From the NCBI GenBank assembly GCA_946184715.1, contig CAMHGU010000108.1, positions 1-7,527 on the forward strand: 7,527 nt of DNA. Direction: 5' to 3'. A program made the position numbers and the translations under genes. This document shows positions 1 through 7,055 of the stretch, in pieces (position 1 is the stretch's first letter; the number at the start of each line of letters is the position of its first letter). Source of the stretch: an uncultured bacterium. Its GTDB lineage: Bacteria; Bacteroidota; Bacteroidia; Bacteroidales; Muribaculaceae. The notes under the pieces were generated by a model. The model was not told where the DNA came from. It did not search any database and worked only from the letters and a program-made list of their open reading frames with translations.

Positions 1-68
1 AGTTATTAAAAAACGCTAAACTTGCGATTGTTAGCCACCCGTGCGCGCGATATGTCGGGAAATTATTG

Positions 69-76
69 TAAATTTG
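69..76 (+). promoter_or_regulatory. Bacteroidota-type promoter -7 box (TAAATTTG)
   Basis: TAAATTTG matches the Bacteroidota -7 consensus TAnnTTTG exactly and lies 13 bases before the ATG of the lipoprotein gene at 90. I see no TTG-type -33 element at the usual distance of about 19 bases upstream, so the match rests on one box. Transcription would start near 82-84, leaving a very short leader. Positions 1-68 hold nothing else that I can identify. Confidence 0.5.
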
Positions 77-89
77 CAGTTACGTTTTA

Positions 90-1523
90 ATGAAACTCTG
101 CAAAGTGAAGAAATACAATAAGATTCTAATCGCGACACTGGTGGCAGCGGCCACCCTTACCGCAGGCTGCAACAAGAAGGACGCTGACCAGGAGCCGACC
201 TCGACCTCGGCGAGCACGCAGGTGAGCGCCTTCAGCCTCAAGGACGACATAAAGGTGGCCCCCAACCTGTCGAAGGTGCACTTCACCATCGACCTCGACA
301 AGCGCGAGATCTACAATGCCGACTCCCTGCCCAAAGGTACCGACGTGACGGCCCTCACCGCCACCATCACCTACCCCACGATGACCTCGGTGGAGATCTA
401 CATCAACAACGGCAGCAAGGCCGGCAACGCCACCATCAACTACGGCAAGAACAGCAACGACAGCATCGACTTCACCGGCGACGTGAGCCTCGTGCTCAAG
501 AGCCAAGACGGTGAGCACCAAGCCACCTACTCGCTCAAGGTCAACGTCCACAAGATGGAGCCCGACTCGCTCTACTGGCCCGAGACCGCGCGCCGCGACC
601 TGCCGGTAATCGCCGCCACAGCGCAGCGCACCGTGATGATGGACGATAAATATATCACCTTCGCCCGCACCGCGTCGGGCTACAGCGTGGCCACCACCAC
701 CGACCTCCCTGCCGAAAACTGGCAGGTGAAGAGCGTGGCACTCGACTTTGAGCCCGACGTAGCCTCCCTCACCTCTTCGCCCGAAAAGCTATATATGCTC
801 GCCACCGACGGCAGCCTCTACGAATCCGCCAACGGCGTAGCGTGGACCGCCTGCGGCAATAAATTCCACTCGCTGCTGGGCTGCTACGAAGAGATGCTGC
901 TCGCCGTGGTGGAGCAAGGCGGAGCCTACTACTGCATAGGCCGCGACTACGACGGCTCCCTCACCGAGGCCAAGTCGCTCCCCAAGGGATTCCCCATCGA
1001 AGATTTCTCCGCCCCGGTATTCTACGAGACCCTGATGGGCTACCTCCCCACAATGCTTATCCACGGCGGCCGCAACGCCGACGGCAACCTCTCGGGCGAC
1101 ACCTGGGCCTTCGACGGCAACTCCTGGGCCAAGCTCACCGAGAACCACTACTCCGCCCCCGAGGTGATGGGCGCCATCCTTCTGCCCTACTTCACCTTCA
1201 ACACCAGCAACACCTGGGTAGTGACCCGCTACGCCACCCTCTTCGCGATAGGCGGCATCAACGCCAAGGGCGAAGCCACCAAGACCGTGTACATCTCGCG
1301 CGACAACGGCGTGCACTGGCAGAAGGCCGAAAGCCTGCTGCAGCTGCCCTCCTATATCCCCGCTATGGGCTATGCCCAGCCATTCGTGGTGAACCAATAT
1401 AAAGGTATCGACTGGGCCGTGCCCTACATCTACCTCTTCGGCGGAACCGATGCCTCGGGCAAGCTCTTCAACAACGTGTGGAAAGGCGCTATCAACCGCC
1501 TCACGTTCCAGCCTATTATCTGA
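90..1523 (+). CDS. DUF6242-type lipoprotein with Kelch/Asp-box-like repeats
   Basis: This is a 477-residue predicted lipoprotein of unknown function. The N-terminus has basic residues, a hydrophobic segment and the lipobox LTAGC with the lipidated cysteine at residue 27. The residues after it (NKKDAD) are charged, which resembles the Bacteroidota lipoprotein surface-export signal, so exposure on the cell surface is possible. Residues about 48-155 form the N-terminal domain I recognise from DUF6242 proteins of Bacteroidales (SLKDD, IDLDKREIYNADSLPKGTDV, NDSIDF). The rest looks like a beta-propeller: Kelch-like stretches occur near residues 322-350 (IHGGRN...DTWAFDG), 383-410 and 447-465 (YLFGGTDASG), and there is a canonical Asp-box, SRDNGVHW, at 403-410. 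Ligand and partner are unknown. The ATG at 90 is the usual choice, but GTG at 105 would give a signal peptide starting MKKYNK and a less cramped leader. The family call comes from memory of the motifs. Confidence 0.85.
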   Translation: MKLCKVKKYNKILIATLVAAATLTAGCNKKDADQEPTSTSASTQVSAFSLKDDIKVAPNLSKVHFTIDLDKREIYNADSLPKGTDVTALTATITYPTMTSVEIYINNGSKAGNATINYGKNSNDSIDFTGDVSLVLKSQDGEHQATYSLKVNVHKMEPDSLYWPETARRDLPVIAATAQRTVMMDDKYITFARTASGYSVATTTDLPAENWQVKSVALDFEPDVASLTSSPEKLYMLATDGSLYESANGVAWTACGNKFHSLLGCYEEMLLAVVEQGGAYYCIGRDYDGSLTEAKSLPKGFPIEDFSAPVFYETLMGYLPTMLIHGGRNADGNLSGDTWAFDGNSWAKLTENHYSAPEVMGAILLPYFTFNTSNTWVVTRYATLFAIGGINAKGEATKTVYISRDNGVHWQKAESLLQLPSYIPAMGYAQPFVVNQYKGIDWAVPYIYLFGGTDASGKLFNNVWKGAINRLTFQPII

Positions 1524-1542
1524 CGACACTAAGCCCTCGATA

Positions 1543-1550
1543 TAATTTTG
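1543..1550 (+). promoter_or_regulatory. Bacteroidota-type promoter -7 box (TAATTTTG)
   Basis: TAATTTTG fits TAnnTTTG in the 66-base gap between the lipoprotein stop and the next start at 1590. Transcription would begin near 1557, giving a leader of about 33 bases. No good -33 element is visible, since the required position falls on the end of the preceding gene. If it is real, it would drive the beta-barrel/uppS/bamA operon. Confidence 0.45.
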
Positions 1551-1589
1551 ACAACCGCAAGTGCGTTATTATAAGAAACTCCAAGCGTA

Positions 1590-2267
1590 ATGAACAAGAA
1601 ATTGACAACGATAATAGCAGCGATAATGCTTACGCTCGCTTCGATGGCGAGCGCCCAGGACTATCGCTACGAATTCGGCGCGGGGATAGGCATGAGCGGT
1701 TATCTGGGCGACGCCAATATGAACCTGCTGAAGCACCCGGGCTTCGGCGCCGGCATCCTCTGGCGCTATATCCCTAACTATCGCTTCGCCATCAGGGCCA
1801 ATTTCCAGACTGCCGGCCTGCGCGGCAACACCGCCGACTACAAAGACGTGCTGCCCGGTGGCGTCAATTATCAATTCAAATCGCAAGTATATGACCTGGG
1901 CGGACAGGTGGAGTTCAACTTCTTCAACTTCGGCCTCGGCTACAAATACAAGAACCTGCACCGCCTGACGCCCTACATCACCGCCGGCGTGGGCGTGGTG
2001 CTCTCGGTGTGCGACGGCAAGAAAGCCGTAGCCCCCAATATTCCTGTGGGCATCGGGGTCAAGTTCAAGCTCAACGAGCGAATGAACCTCGGCTTGGAGT
2101 TCACGATGCGTAAAGTATTCGGCGACAAGCTCGACGGCTACGACATCGACGACCTCAAGCAGATTGAAAGCTCCTTCATCTGCAACACCGACTGGTACTC
2201 TATGCTCCAATTTTCTTTTACCTACGAATTCGGCAAGCGCTGCAAAGTGTGCCACTATGTGGAATGA
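1590..2267 (+). CDS. DUF6089-type outer-membrane beta-barrel protein
   Basis: This is a 225-residue secreted protein. Residues 1-22 are a signal peptide (MNKK, hydrophobic core, ASMASA) with likely cleavage before Q23. The mature part is rich in alternating hydrophobic, aromatic and glycine residues (FGAGIGMSGYLGD, VEFNFFNFGLGYKYK, YITAGVGVVLSV, LGLEFTMRKVFGD, MLQFSFTYEFG), as expected of a small outer-membrane barrel of about eight strands. The start pattern 'YEFGAGIGMSGYLGD' and the gene's place just before uppS and bamA are what I associate with the Bacteroidota DUF6089 family, whose role is unknown. After the last strand there is a short tail with a CxxC pair (C218, C221), which would face the periplasm in the usual barrel topology. 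The ATG at 1590 is the only start that includes the whole signal peptide. The gene ends four bases before uppS, suggesting translational coupling. It could instead be annotated as a generic porin-family protein. Confidence 0.8.
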   Translation: MNKKLTTIIAAIMLTLASMASAQDYRYEFGAGIGMSGYLGDANMNLLKHPGFGAGILWRYIPNYRFAIRANFQTAGLRGNTADYKDVLPGGVNYQFKSQVYDLGGQVEFNFFNFGLGYKYKNLHRLTPYITAGVGVVLSVCDGKKAVAPNIPVGIGVKFKLNERMNLGLEFTMRKVFGDKLDGYDIDDLKQIESSFICNTDWYSMLQFSFTYEFGKRCKVCHYVE

Positions 2268-2271
2268 CGCA

Positions 2272-3060
2272 ATGGACAATTTAGAGCAACTCATATCGCA
2301 ACTCGATGGCCGTCGCCTGCCGCAGCACGTGGCCGTGATTATGGACGGCAACGGCCGCTGGGCCAAGCAGCGCAACCTGCCGCGCTCGCAAGGCCACGCC
2401 GAGGGGGTCAACACCGTGCGCGAAATCACGCGCGTAGCCTCCGACATCGGCATCCGCTACCTCACCCTCTACACCTTCTCCACCGAGAATTGGAATCGGC
2501 CCAAGGACGAGGTAGATACCCTGATGAACCTCATCGCTATGGCCCTCGAGCGCGAGACCCCTGAGCTTATTGCCAACAACTGCAGTCTCCAAATGATAGG
2601 CGACGAGGACAGCCTCCCGGAGTTCGCCCGGATGAAGCTTCGCCAATGCGTAGAAGCCACCGCCGGCGGCACCGGAATGAAGCTCATCCTCGCCATCAGC
2701 TACTCGGCCCGATGGGAAATCACCGCCGCCCTGCGCAAGCTCGCCGCCGAGGTGGCTACCGGCAACCTCGCTGCCGCCGACATCACCGAGGAGCACATCG
2801 CCCGGCGGCTCACCACAGCCCGCTACCCCGACCCCGACCTCCTAATCCGCACCGGCGGAGAGCTCCGCATCAGCAATTTCCTCCTTTGGCAGATTGCCTA
2901 CGCCGAGCTTTACTTCACCCCCCTTTACTGGCCCGACTTCACCAAAGCCGACTTCGTAAAGGCCATAATCGACTATCAGCAACGTCAACGACGATACGGC
3001 AAAACCGGCGACCAAATCATCGCCGACGATGCCCATACCCCTCAATCATCAACCCTATAA
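2272..3060 (+). CDS. uppS: Isoprenyl transferase (undecaprenyl diphosphate synthase)
   Basis: This is a cis-prenyltransferase of 262 residues in the cytoplasm or at the inner membrane. It condenses farnesyl diphosphate with eight isopentenyl diphosphates to make undecaprenyl diphosphate, the precursor of the carrier lipid for peptidoglycan and surface glycans. All signature regions are present: HVAVIMDGNGRWAK at residues 19-32 with catalytic Asp25; YTFSTENWNRP at 67-77; SYSARWEI, the substrate-site strand; and RTGGELRISNFLLWQ at 193-207, with R193, R199 and S201 for diphosphate binding and E212 for magnesium. Length is slightly above the roughly 250 residues usual in the family, owing to a short polar tail. 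The frame is open upstream into the barrel gene, but conservation begins after the ATG at 2272, four bases past the previous stop. The ATG at 2257 would overlap that gene by 11 bases and is the alternative. bamA follows after 26 bases, so the two are almost certainly cotranscribed. Confidence 0.96.
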   Translation: MDNLEQLISQLDGRRLPQHVAVIMDGNGRWAKQRNLPRSQGHAEGVNTVREITRVASDIGIRYLTLYTFSTENWNRPKDEVDTLMNLIAMALERETPELIANNCSLQMIGDEDSLPEFARMKLRQCVEATAGGTGMKLILAISYSARWEITAALRKLAAEVATGNLAAADITEEHIARRLTTARYPDPDLLIRTGGELRISNFLLWQIAYAELYFTPLYWPDFTKADFVKAIIDYQQRQRRYGKTGDQIIADDAHTPQSSTL

Positions 3061-3086
3061 CGCCACTACCCTATAGATTCCAAGAT

Positions 3087-5762
3087 ATGAATGTGCGACT
3101 GATGACCTTTACGCTTCTGGCCACTGCGGCGATTGCCTTCTCGGCATCGGCGCAGACCGACAGCATCGCTGCCACCGTGGCCCCCACAGCCCCCGAAGCG
3201 AGAGTCGATACTATATACAACCCCAATGTGGTCTTCACCGGTATGCCCAAGAAATACACCATCGCCGGCATCAAAGTCACCGGCGTCCCCAACTTCGAGG
3301 ACTACATCGTAATAGGCTACTCCGGCCTCTCCATAGGCCAAGAGGTGGAAATCCCCGGCAACGACATCAAGAACGCCGCCAAGCGATTCTGGAAGCAAGG
3401 CCTCTTCTCCAAAGTGCAGATTAAGGTAGAGAAGACCGCCGGCGACAAGGTGTGGCTCGAATTTGCCCTACGCCCGCAGCCCCGTATCTCCCAAATCAAA
3501 TACAACGGAGTGAAGAAAGGCGAGAAAGAGGACCTTGAAGCACGCCTTAACCTCAACAAAGGCAATCAGTTCACCCAGAACATAGCGCAGCGAGCCGAAA
3601 TCATCGTGCGCCGCTACTTCGACAGCAAAGGCTTCAAGAATGCCGACGTGAGCGTTAACCAGTACCCCGACATCAGCAAGGAGAACGAGGTGATTGTGGA
3701 AATCAACGTCGTGAAGCACGACAAGGTGAAGGTTCACAAAATCTACATCACCGGCAACGAGAACCTCAGCGACCGCACCATCAAGAACGCTATGAAGAAG
3801 ACCAACGAGAACAACAACCTTCTCAACCTCTTCAAGCAGAAGAAATTCGTGCCCTCCGACTACGAGAACGACAAGCAGCTCATCATCGACAAGTACAACG
3901 AGAAAGGCTATCGCGACGCCCGCATCGTGGCCGACTCCGTGGTCAACTACAACGAGAACCGCGTGGACGTGTACATCACCGTGGAAGAGGGCCGCAAATA
4001 CTACATCGACAAAATCAACTGGGTGGGCAACACCCTCTACTCCTCCGACTACCTCGACGCCGTGCTCGGCATCCCGCAAGGCTCGGTCTATAACCAGAAG
4101 CTGCTCAACAAGCGCACCACCGAGGACGACGACGCCGTGTCCAACCTCTATATGAACCGCGGCTACCTCTTCTACTCCCTCGTGCCCATCGAGACCAACG
4201 TGCGCACCGACTCCCTCGACATCGAGATGCACATGGTGGAAGGCCCTCAAGCGCGCATCAACAAGGTGGTTATCAACGGCAACGACCGCCTCTACGAGAA
4301 GGTAGTAAGGCGTGAACTCCGCGTCAAGCCCGGCGAGCTTTTCTCCAAAGCCGACCTCATACGCTCCGCCCGCGAGATTGCCCAGACCGGACACTTCGAT
4401 CCCGAAAAGATGGACATTCGCCCCGAGCCCGATGCCGCCAACGGCACCGTCGATCTCCTCTTCAACCTCACCTCCAAGGCCAACGACCAATTCGAAATCT
4501 CGGCCGGCTGGGGACAGACAGGTATCATAGGCCGCGTGGGTATCAAGTTTACCAACTTCTCCATCGCCAATCTCTTCCACCCCTCGCGCTATCGCGGCAT
4601 CATTCCCCAAGGCGACGGCCAGACCCTCTCGCTCTCCGTCCAGACCAATGCCCGATACTATCAGCAGTACTCCATCTCGTTTATCGACCCGTGGTTTGGC
4701 GGCAAACGCCCCAACTCCTTCTCGGTGTCGGCCTTCTACTCGCGCCAGACCGGTGTCAACTCCTCTTATTATAATAGCAACTGGGCCAACGGCACCCAAT
4801 ACGCCTACGGCTACAACGGCTACAACTACAACGGCTACGGCTACAACAGCGACTACTACCAGTCGGCCATCGAGAACGCCTACGACCCCCACAAGTTCCT
4901 CCAGATGATTGGCGTAACCGTGGGCTTCGGCAAGCGCCTCTCCTGGCCCGACGACTACTTTACCTTCACCGCCGAGCTCGGCTACCAGTGGTACTACCTC
5001 AAGAACTGGGAGTACCTCTATTATATGAACAACGGCGTTTCGAATTCGCTCACCCTCGGTCTTACCCTGGCGCGCAACTCCATCGACAACCCGCTCTTCA
5101 CCCGCCGCGGCTCGCAGTTCTCGCTCAACCTGCAGCTTACGCCCCCGGCGTCGCTCTTCGGCGGCAACAAGGACTGGAAAGCCCTCTCCGAGGCCAATAC
5201 CACCCAATCCAAGCAAGAGCTCTACCGCTGGATTGAATACTGGAAGCTGCGCTTCAAGTCGCGCACCTACACCCCGCTCATCAACCCCGACGGGCAGTAC
5301 ACCCTCGTGCTGATGACCCGCGCCGACTTCGGCCTCCTTGGCAGCTACCACAAGTATCTCAAGTCGCCCTTCGAGACCTTCTACGTGGGCGGCGACGGTA
5401 TGTCGGGCAGCTACACCTACGCCACCGAGACCATCGGCCTCCGCGGTTACGAAAACGGCGCCTTCACCCCCTGGGGCTCTGAAGGCTACGCCTACTGCCG
5501 CTACGTGGCCGAGCTCCACTTCCCATTCCTGCTCCAGACGAGCACCACCATCTACGGCCTCGCCTTTGCCGAAGCCGGCAACGCCTGGACCTCCGTGAGC
5601 AAGTTCTCGCCCTTCAACGTGAAGCGCTCGGCTGGCCTCGGCGTCAGAATCTTCCTCCCCATGATTGGTATGATGGGTATCGACTGGGCCTACGGCTTCG
5701 ACAAGGTGTTCGGAACTAAGGGCGGTAGCAACTTCCACTTCATCCTCGGTCAAGAGTTCTAA
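3087..5762 (+). CDS. bamA: BamA, outer-membrane protein assembly factor
   Basis: BamA is the central Omp85-family insertase that folds beta-barrel proteins into the outer membrane. It is essential in most Gram-negative bacteria. The product has 891 residues. Residues 1-22 are a signal peptide (SASA before Q23). Five POTRA domains follow at roughly 57-130, 132-212, 213-303, 304-387 and 388-466, recognisable by repeated patterns such as KIYITGNENLSD and VVINGNDRLYEKVVRREL. The C-terminal barrel spans about 468-891. It carries the loop-6 motif LRGY at 785-788 (VRGF in E. coli, Arg786 conserved) and ends in an aromatic residue (HFILGQEF), as a barrel signal should. Residues 572-591 form a Tyr/Gly/Asn-rich insertion in a barrel loop. 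The ATG at 3087 is chosen because the signal peptide begins there; the open frame upstream only overlaps uppS. No promoter box is evident in the 26-base gap, so expression probably depends on upstream promoters. Confidence 0.96.
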   Translation: MNVRLMTFTLLATAAIAFSASAQTDSIAATVAPTAPEARVDTIYNPNVVFTGMPKKYTIAGIKVTGVPNFEDYIVIGYSGLSIGQEVEIPGNDIKNAAKRFWKQGLFSKVQIKVEKTAGDKVWLEFALRPQPRISQIKYNGVKKGEKEDLEARLNLNKGNQFTQNIAQRAEIIVRRYFDSKGFKNADVSVNQYPDISKENEVIVEINVVKHDKVKVHKIYITGNENLSDRTIKNAMKKTNENNNLLNLFKQKKFVPSDYENDKQLIIDKYNEKGYRDARIVADSVVNYNENRVDVYITVEEGRKYYIDKINWVGNTLYSSDYLDAVLGIPQGSVYNQKLLNKRTTEDDDAVSNLYMNRGYLFYSLVPIETNVRTDSLDIEMHMVEGPQARINKVVINGNDRLYEKVVRRELRVKPGELFSKADLIRSAREIAQTGHFDPEKMDIRPEPDAANGTVDLLFNLTSKANDQFEISAGWGQTGIIGRVGIKFTNFSIANLFHPSRYRGIIPQGDGQTLSLSVQTNARYYQQYSISFIDPWFGGKRPNSFSVSAFYSRQTGVNSSYYNSNWANGTQYAYGYNGYNYNGYGYNSDYYQSAIENAYDPHKFLQMIGVTVGFGKRLSWPDDYFTFTAELGYQWYYLKNWEYLYYMNNGVSNSLTLGLTLARNSIDNPLFTRRGSQFSLNLQLTPPASLFGGNKDWKALSEANTTQSKQELYRWIEYWKLRFKSRTYTPLINPDGQYTLVLMTRADFGLLGSYHKYLKSPFETFYVGGDGMSGSYTYATETIGLRGYENGAFTPWGSEGYAYCRYVAELHFPFLLQTSTTIYGLAFAEAGNAWTSVSKFSPFNVKRSAGLGVRIFLPMIGMMGIDWAYGFDKVFGTKGGSNFHFILGQEF
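4806..4847 (+). repeat. Short in-frame tandem repeat (GGCTAC/AAC units) inside bamA
   Basis: TAC, GGC and AAC codons alternate here in imperfect 6- and 9-base units such as GGCTACAAC. They encode alternating Tyr, Gly and Asn, and more Tyr follows to about 4859. The repeat keeps the frame and sits between predicted barrel strands, so it should lie in a loop. Repeats of this kind can gain or lose units by slippage in multiples of three. Confidence 0.75.
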
Positions 5763-5836
5763 CCCTCCACTGAATAAACCTTTCCCCGCCTCACAAGTCA
5801 AAACGATTGAAAACTAACAATACGAACAATCTGAAT

Positions 5837-6352
5837 ATGAAAAAAGCACTTTTGATAGCCACAGCCTGGCTGCTGATGAGCCTCAGCGCATCGGCTCAGA
5901 AATTCGCCCTCGTCGATATGGAATACGTGATGAAAAACATCCCCGCCTTCGAGATGGCCAACGAACAGCTCAACCAGCTCTCGCAGCGCTGGCAGAAAGA
6001 GGTCGAGAACAAAGGCAAAGAGGTGCAGAACCTCTACAACAAGTATCAGAGCGACAAGGTGTTCCTCACCGATGAGCAGAAGCAGAAACGCGAGGAAGAG
6101 ATCGTGGCCAAAGAGAAAGAGGCCAACGAGCTGCGCTACAAGTACTTCGGCCCCGAAGGCGAGCTTTACAAGAAGCGCCAGTCGCTCCTCAAGCCCATTC
6201 AGGACGATGTGTATGCCGCTGTGAAGAAGCTCTGCGACGAGCGCGGCTACTCCGTGGTGTTCGACCGCGCATCATCCGAAAGCATCGTTTTCGCATCGCC
6301 CAAAATCGATGTCAGCAACGAAGTGCTCTCAAAGTTGGGATATTCCAAATAA
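5837..6352 (+). CDS. ompH: OmpH/Skp-family periplasmic chaperone (first copy)
   Basis: This is a 171-residue OmpH/Skp-like protein. Skp-type chaperones are trimers that hold unfolded outer-membrane proteins in the periplasm between the Sec translocon and the BAM complex. Residues 1-20 are a signal peptide (MKKALLIATA...SASA), with cleavage before Q21. A first strand (KFALVDMEYVMKNIP) leads into long charged helices, about 38-131, that would form the coiled-coil tentacles (QLSQRWQKEVENKGKEVQNL, KQKREEEIVAKEKEANEL). The core strands return at GYSVVFDRAS (137-146) and VFASPKIDVS. The ATG at 5837 is chosen because it begins the signal peptide; a TTG at 5807 would only add ten polar residues. The gene lies 74 bases after bamA with no clear promoter in the gap, so it is probably read from the bamA transcript. 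Its position next to bamA supports the chaperone role. Confidence 0.92.
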   Translation: MKKALLIATAWLLMSLSASAQKFALVDMEYVMKNIPAFEMANEQLNQLSQRWQKEVENKGKEVQNLYNKYQSDKVFLTDEQKQKREEEIVAKEKEANELRYKYFGPEGELYKKRQSLLKPIQDDVYAAVKKLCDERGYSVVFDRASSESIVFASPKIDVSNEVLSKLGYSK

Positions 6353-6365
6353 TTCACTACTTTTG
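6335..6365 (+). promoter_or_regulatory. Bacteroidota-type promoter for the second OmpH/Skp gene
   Basis: A -7 box TACTTTTG at 6358-6365 fits TAnnTTTG, and a TTG at 6335-6337 lies 20 bases upstream, close to the usual -33 spacing. The -33 element falls inside the end of the first chaperone gene. Transcription would begin near 6371, about 67 bases before the ATG at 6438. The second chaperone may thus be expressed independently of the upstream operon. Confidence 0.6.
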
Positions 6366-6375
6366 CACCTTGTAA

Positions 6376-6393
6376 TCGAGGCCGAGGCCTCGA
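6376..6393 (+). other. Stem-loop in the leader of the second OmpH/Skp gene
   Basis: TCGAGGC (6376-6382) and GCCTCGA (6387-6393) are exact inverted repeats around a four-base loop, CGAG. The same place also holds the perfect 10-base palindrome CGAGGCCTCG (6383-6392). With the promoter at 6358-6365, this hairpin would sit within about 5-10 bases of the mRNA 5' end. No T-run follows, so it does not look like a terminator. It could stabilise the mRNA or be a protein-binding site; the function is not shown by the sequence. Confidence 0.5.
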
Positions 6394-6437
6394 GCTAAGT
6401 TCTCAAGCGAATATAAACCAAATTCAATATCACAACA

Positions 6438-6944
6438 ATGCTTAAGAAACTCTTATTCACAGTGCTTGCAGCACTCCCCCTTTGCCTCGCAGCACAGACC
6501 GCTAAATTCGGCGTGTTCAACTCACAGCAGATTTTCGACCTTATGCCCGAGAAGGCTACCGCCGAGAAGACCCTCAACGACGTAGGCAACAAGTACCAGG
6601 AAGAGTACAAGAAACTACAGGAAGAGTTCGAGAAGAAATACACCGAGCTCCAGAATCTTGCCGCCGACACCCCGCAGTCGATCAAAGACCGCCGTCTGCA
6701 AGAGATTCAAGAGACCCAAAATAAGATTCAGAACTTCGAGCAGATGGCCGCTCAGGACATCCAGAAGCAGCAGCAGACTCTTATGGCTCCTATCAGCGAC
6801 AAGATCAACCAAGCCGTGCAGGCCGTGGGCGCTGAAGGCGGCTACACCCTGCTCTTCGACCTCTCCGTGCCCGCCGTCACCTACATCGGCGCCGGCGCTG
6901 AGGACGTCACCGCCAAAATCAAAGCTAAGCTCGGCCTCCAGTAA
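6438..6944 (+). CDS. ompH: OmpH/Skp-family periplasmic chaperone (second copy)
   Basis: This is a 168-residue paralogue of the preceding chaperone. The signal peptide is residues 1-19 (MLKKLLFTVLAALPLCLAA), with cleavage before Q20. KFGVFNSQQIFDLMPE is the first core strand and helix start. Residues about 40-125 are a highly charged, Gln/Glu/Lys-rich coiled coil (YQEEYKKLQEEFEKKYTEL, LQEIQETQNKIQNFEQM). GGYTLLFDLS at 134-143 and VTYIGAGAEDVTAKIKAKLG close the core. The fold and length match the first copy, but outside the fold-defining motifs the two sequences are clearly diverged, so the duplication is old. Unlike the first copy it has a convincing promoter and a structured leader. A likely terminator hairpin follows 21 bases after the stop. 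It is expected to bind unfolded outer-membrane proteins, perhaps with different clients or as a mixed trimer with the first copy; that last point is inference. Confidence 0.92.
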   Translation: MLKKLLFTVLAALPLCLAAQTAKFGVFNSQQIFDLMPEKATAEKTLNDVGNKYQEEYKKLQEEFEKKYTELQNLAADTPQSIKDRRLQEIQETQNKIQNFEQMAAQDIQKQQQTLMAPISDKINQAVQAVGAEGGYTLLFDLSVPAVTYIGAGAEDVTAKIKAKLGLQ

Positions 6945-6965
6945 GCCGCAGCCGCAACCCATAAC

Positions 6966-7004
6966 GAAGCCGTGAGCCCCAACGAGCCCACGGCTTCTCT
7001 TATT
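6966..7004 (+). terminator. Probable intrinsic terminator after the chaperone genes
   Basis: GAAGCCGTG (6966-6974) pairs perfectly with CACGGCTTC (6989-6997) around a 14-base loop. The pyrimidine-rich tract TCTTATT follows at 6998-7004. It begins 21 bases after the stop of the second OmpH/Skp gene. The T-tract is imperfect and the loop is long, so termination efficiency may be modest, but the location is right for the end of the envelope cluster. Confidence 0.6.
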
Positions 7005-7055
7005 CCGCACTGTCTTTGCCCTTGGTTGTGTGGTTGCCGGTAAGCATCCGAAGTA

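Noticed and set aside
789..1529. A 246-codon minus-strand frame opposite the lipoprotein gene
   Set aside because: Same kind of shadow: no recognisable motif, biased composition, and fully covered by a convincing plus-strand gene.
2164..2271. Upstream extension of uppS into the barrel gene
   Set aside because: The added residues resemble no cis-prenyltransferase and overlap the end of the DUF6089-type gene; normal family length is reached from 2272.
2646..3086. The frame of bamA is open for 147 codons upstream of its ATG
   Set aside because: The extension overlaps uppS in another frame and reads as Arg/Pro/His-rich nonsense; the signal peptide begins at 3087.
3468..5801. A 777-codon open frame on the minus strand, antisense to bamA
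   Set aside because: Its translation is a low-complexity mix of Val, Gly, Glu, His and Leu without any domain. It mirrors the GC-rich codon use of bamA on the other strand, whose product is unmistakable.
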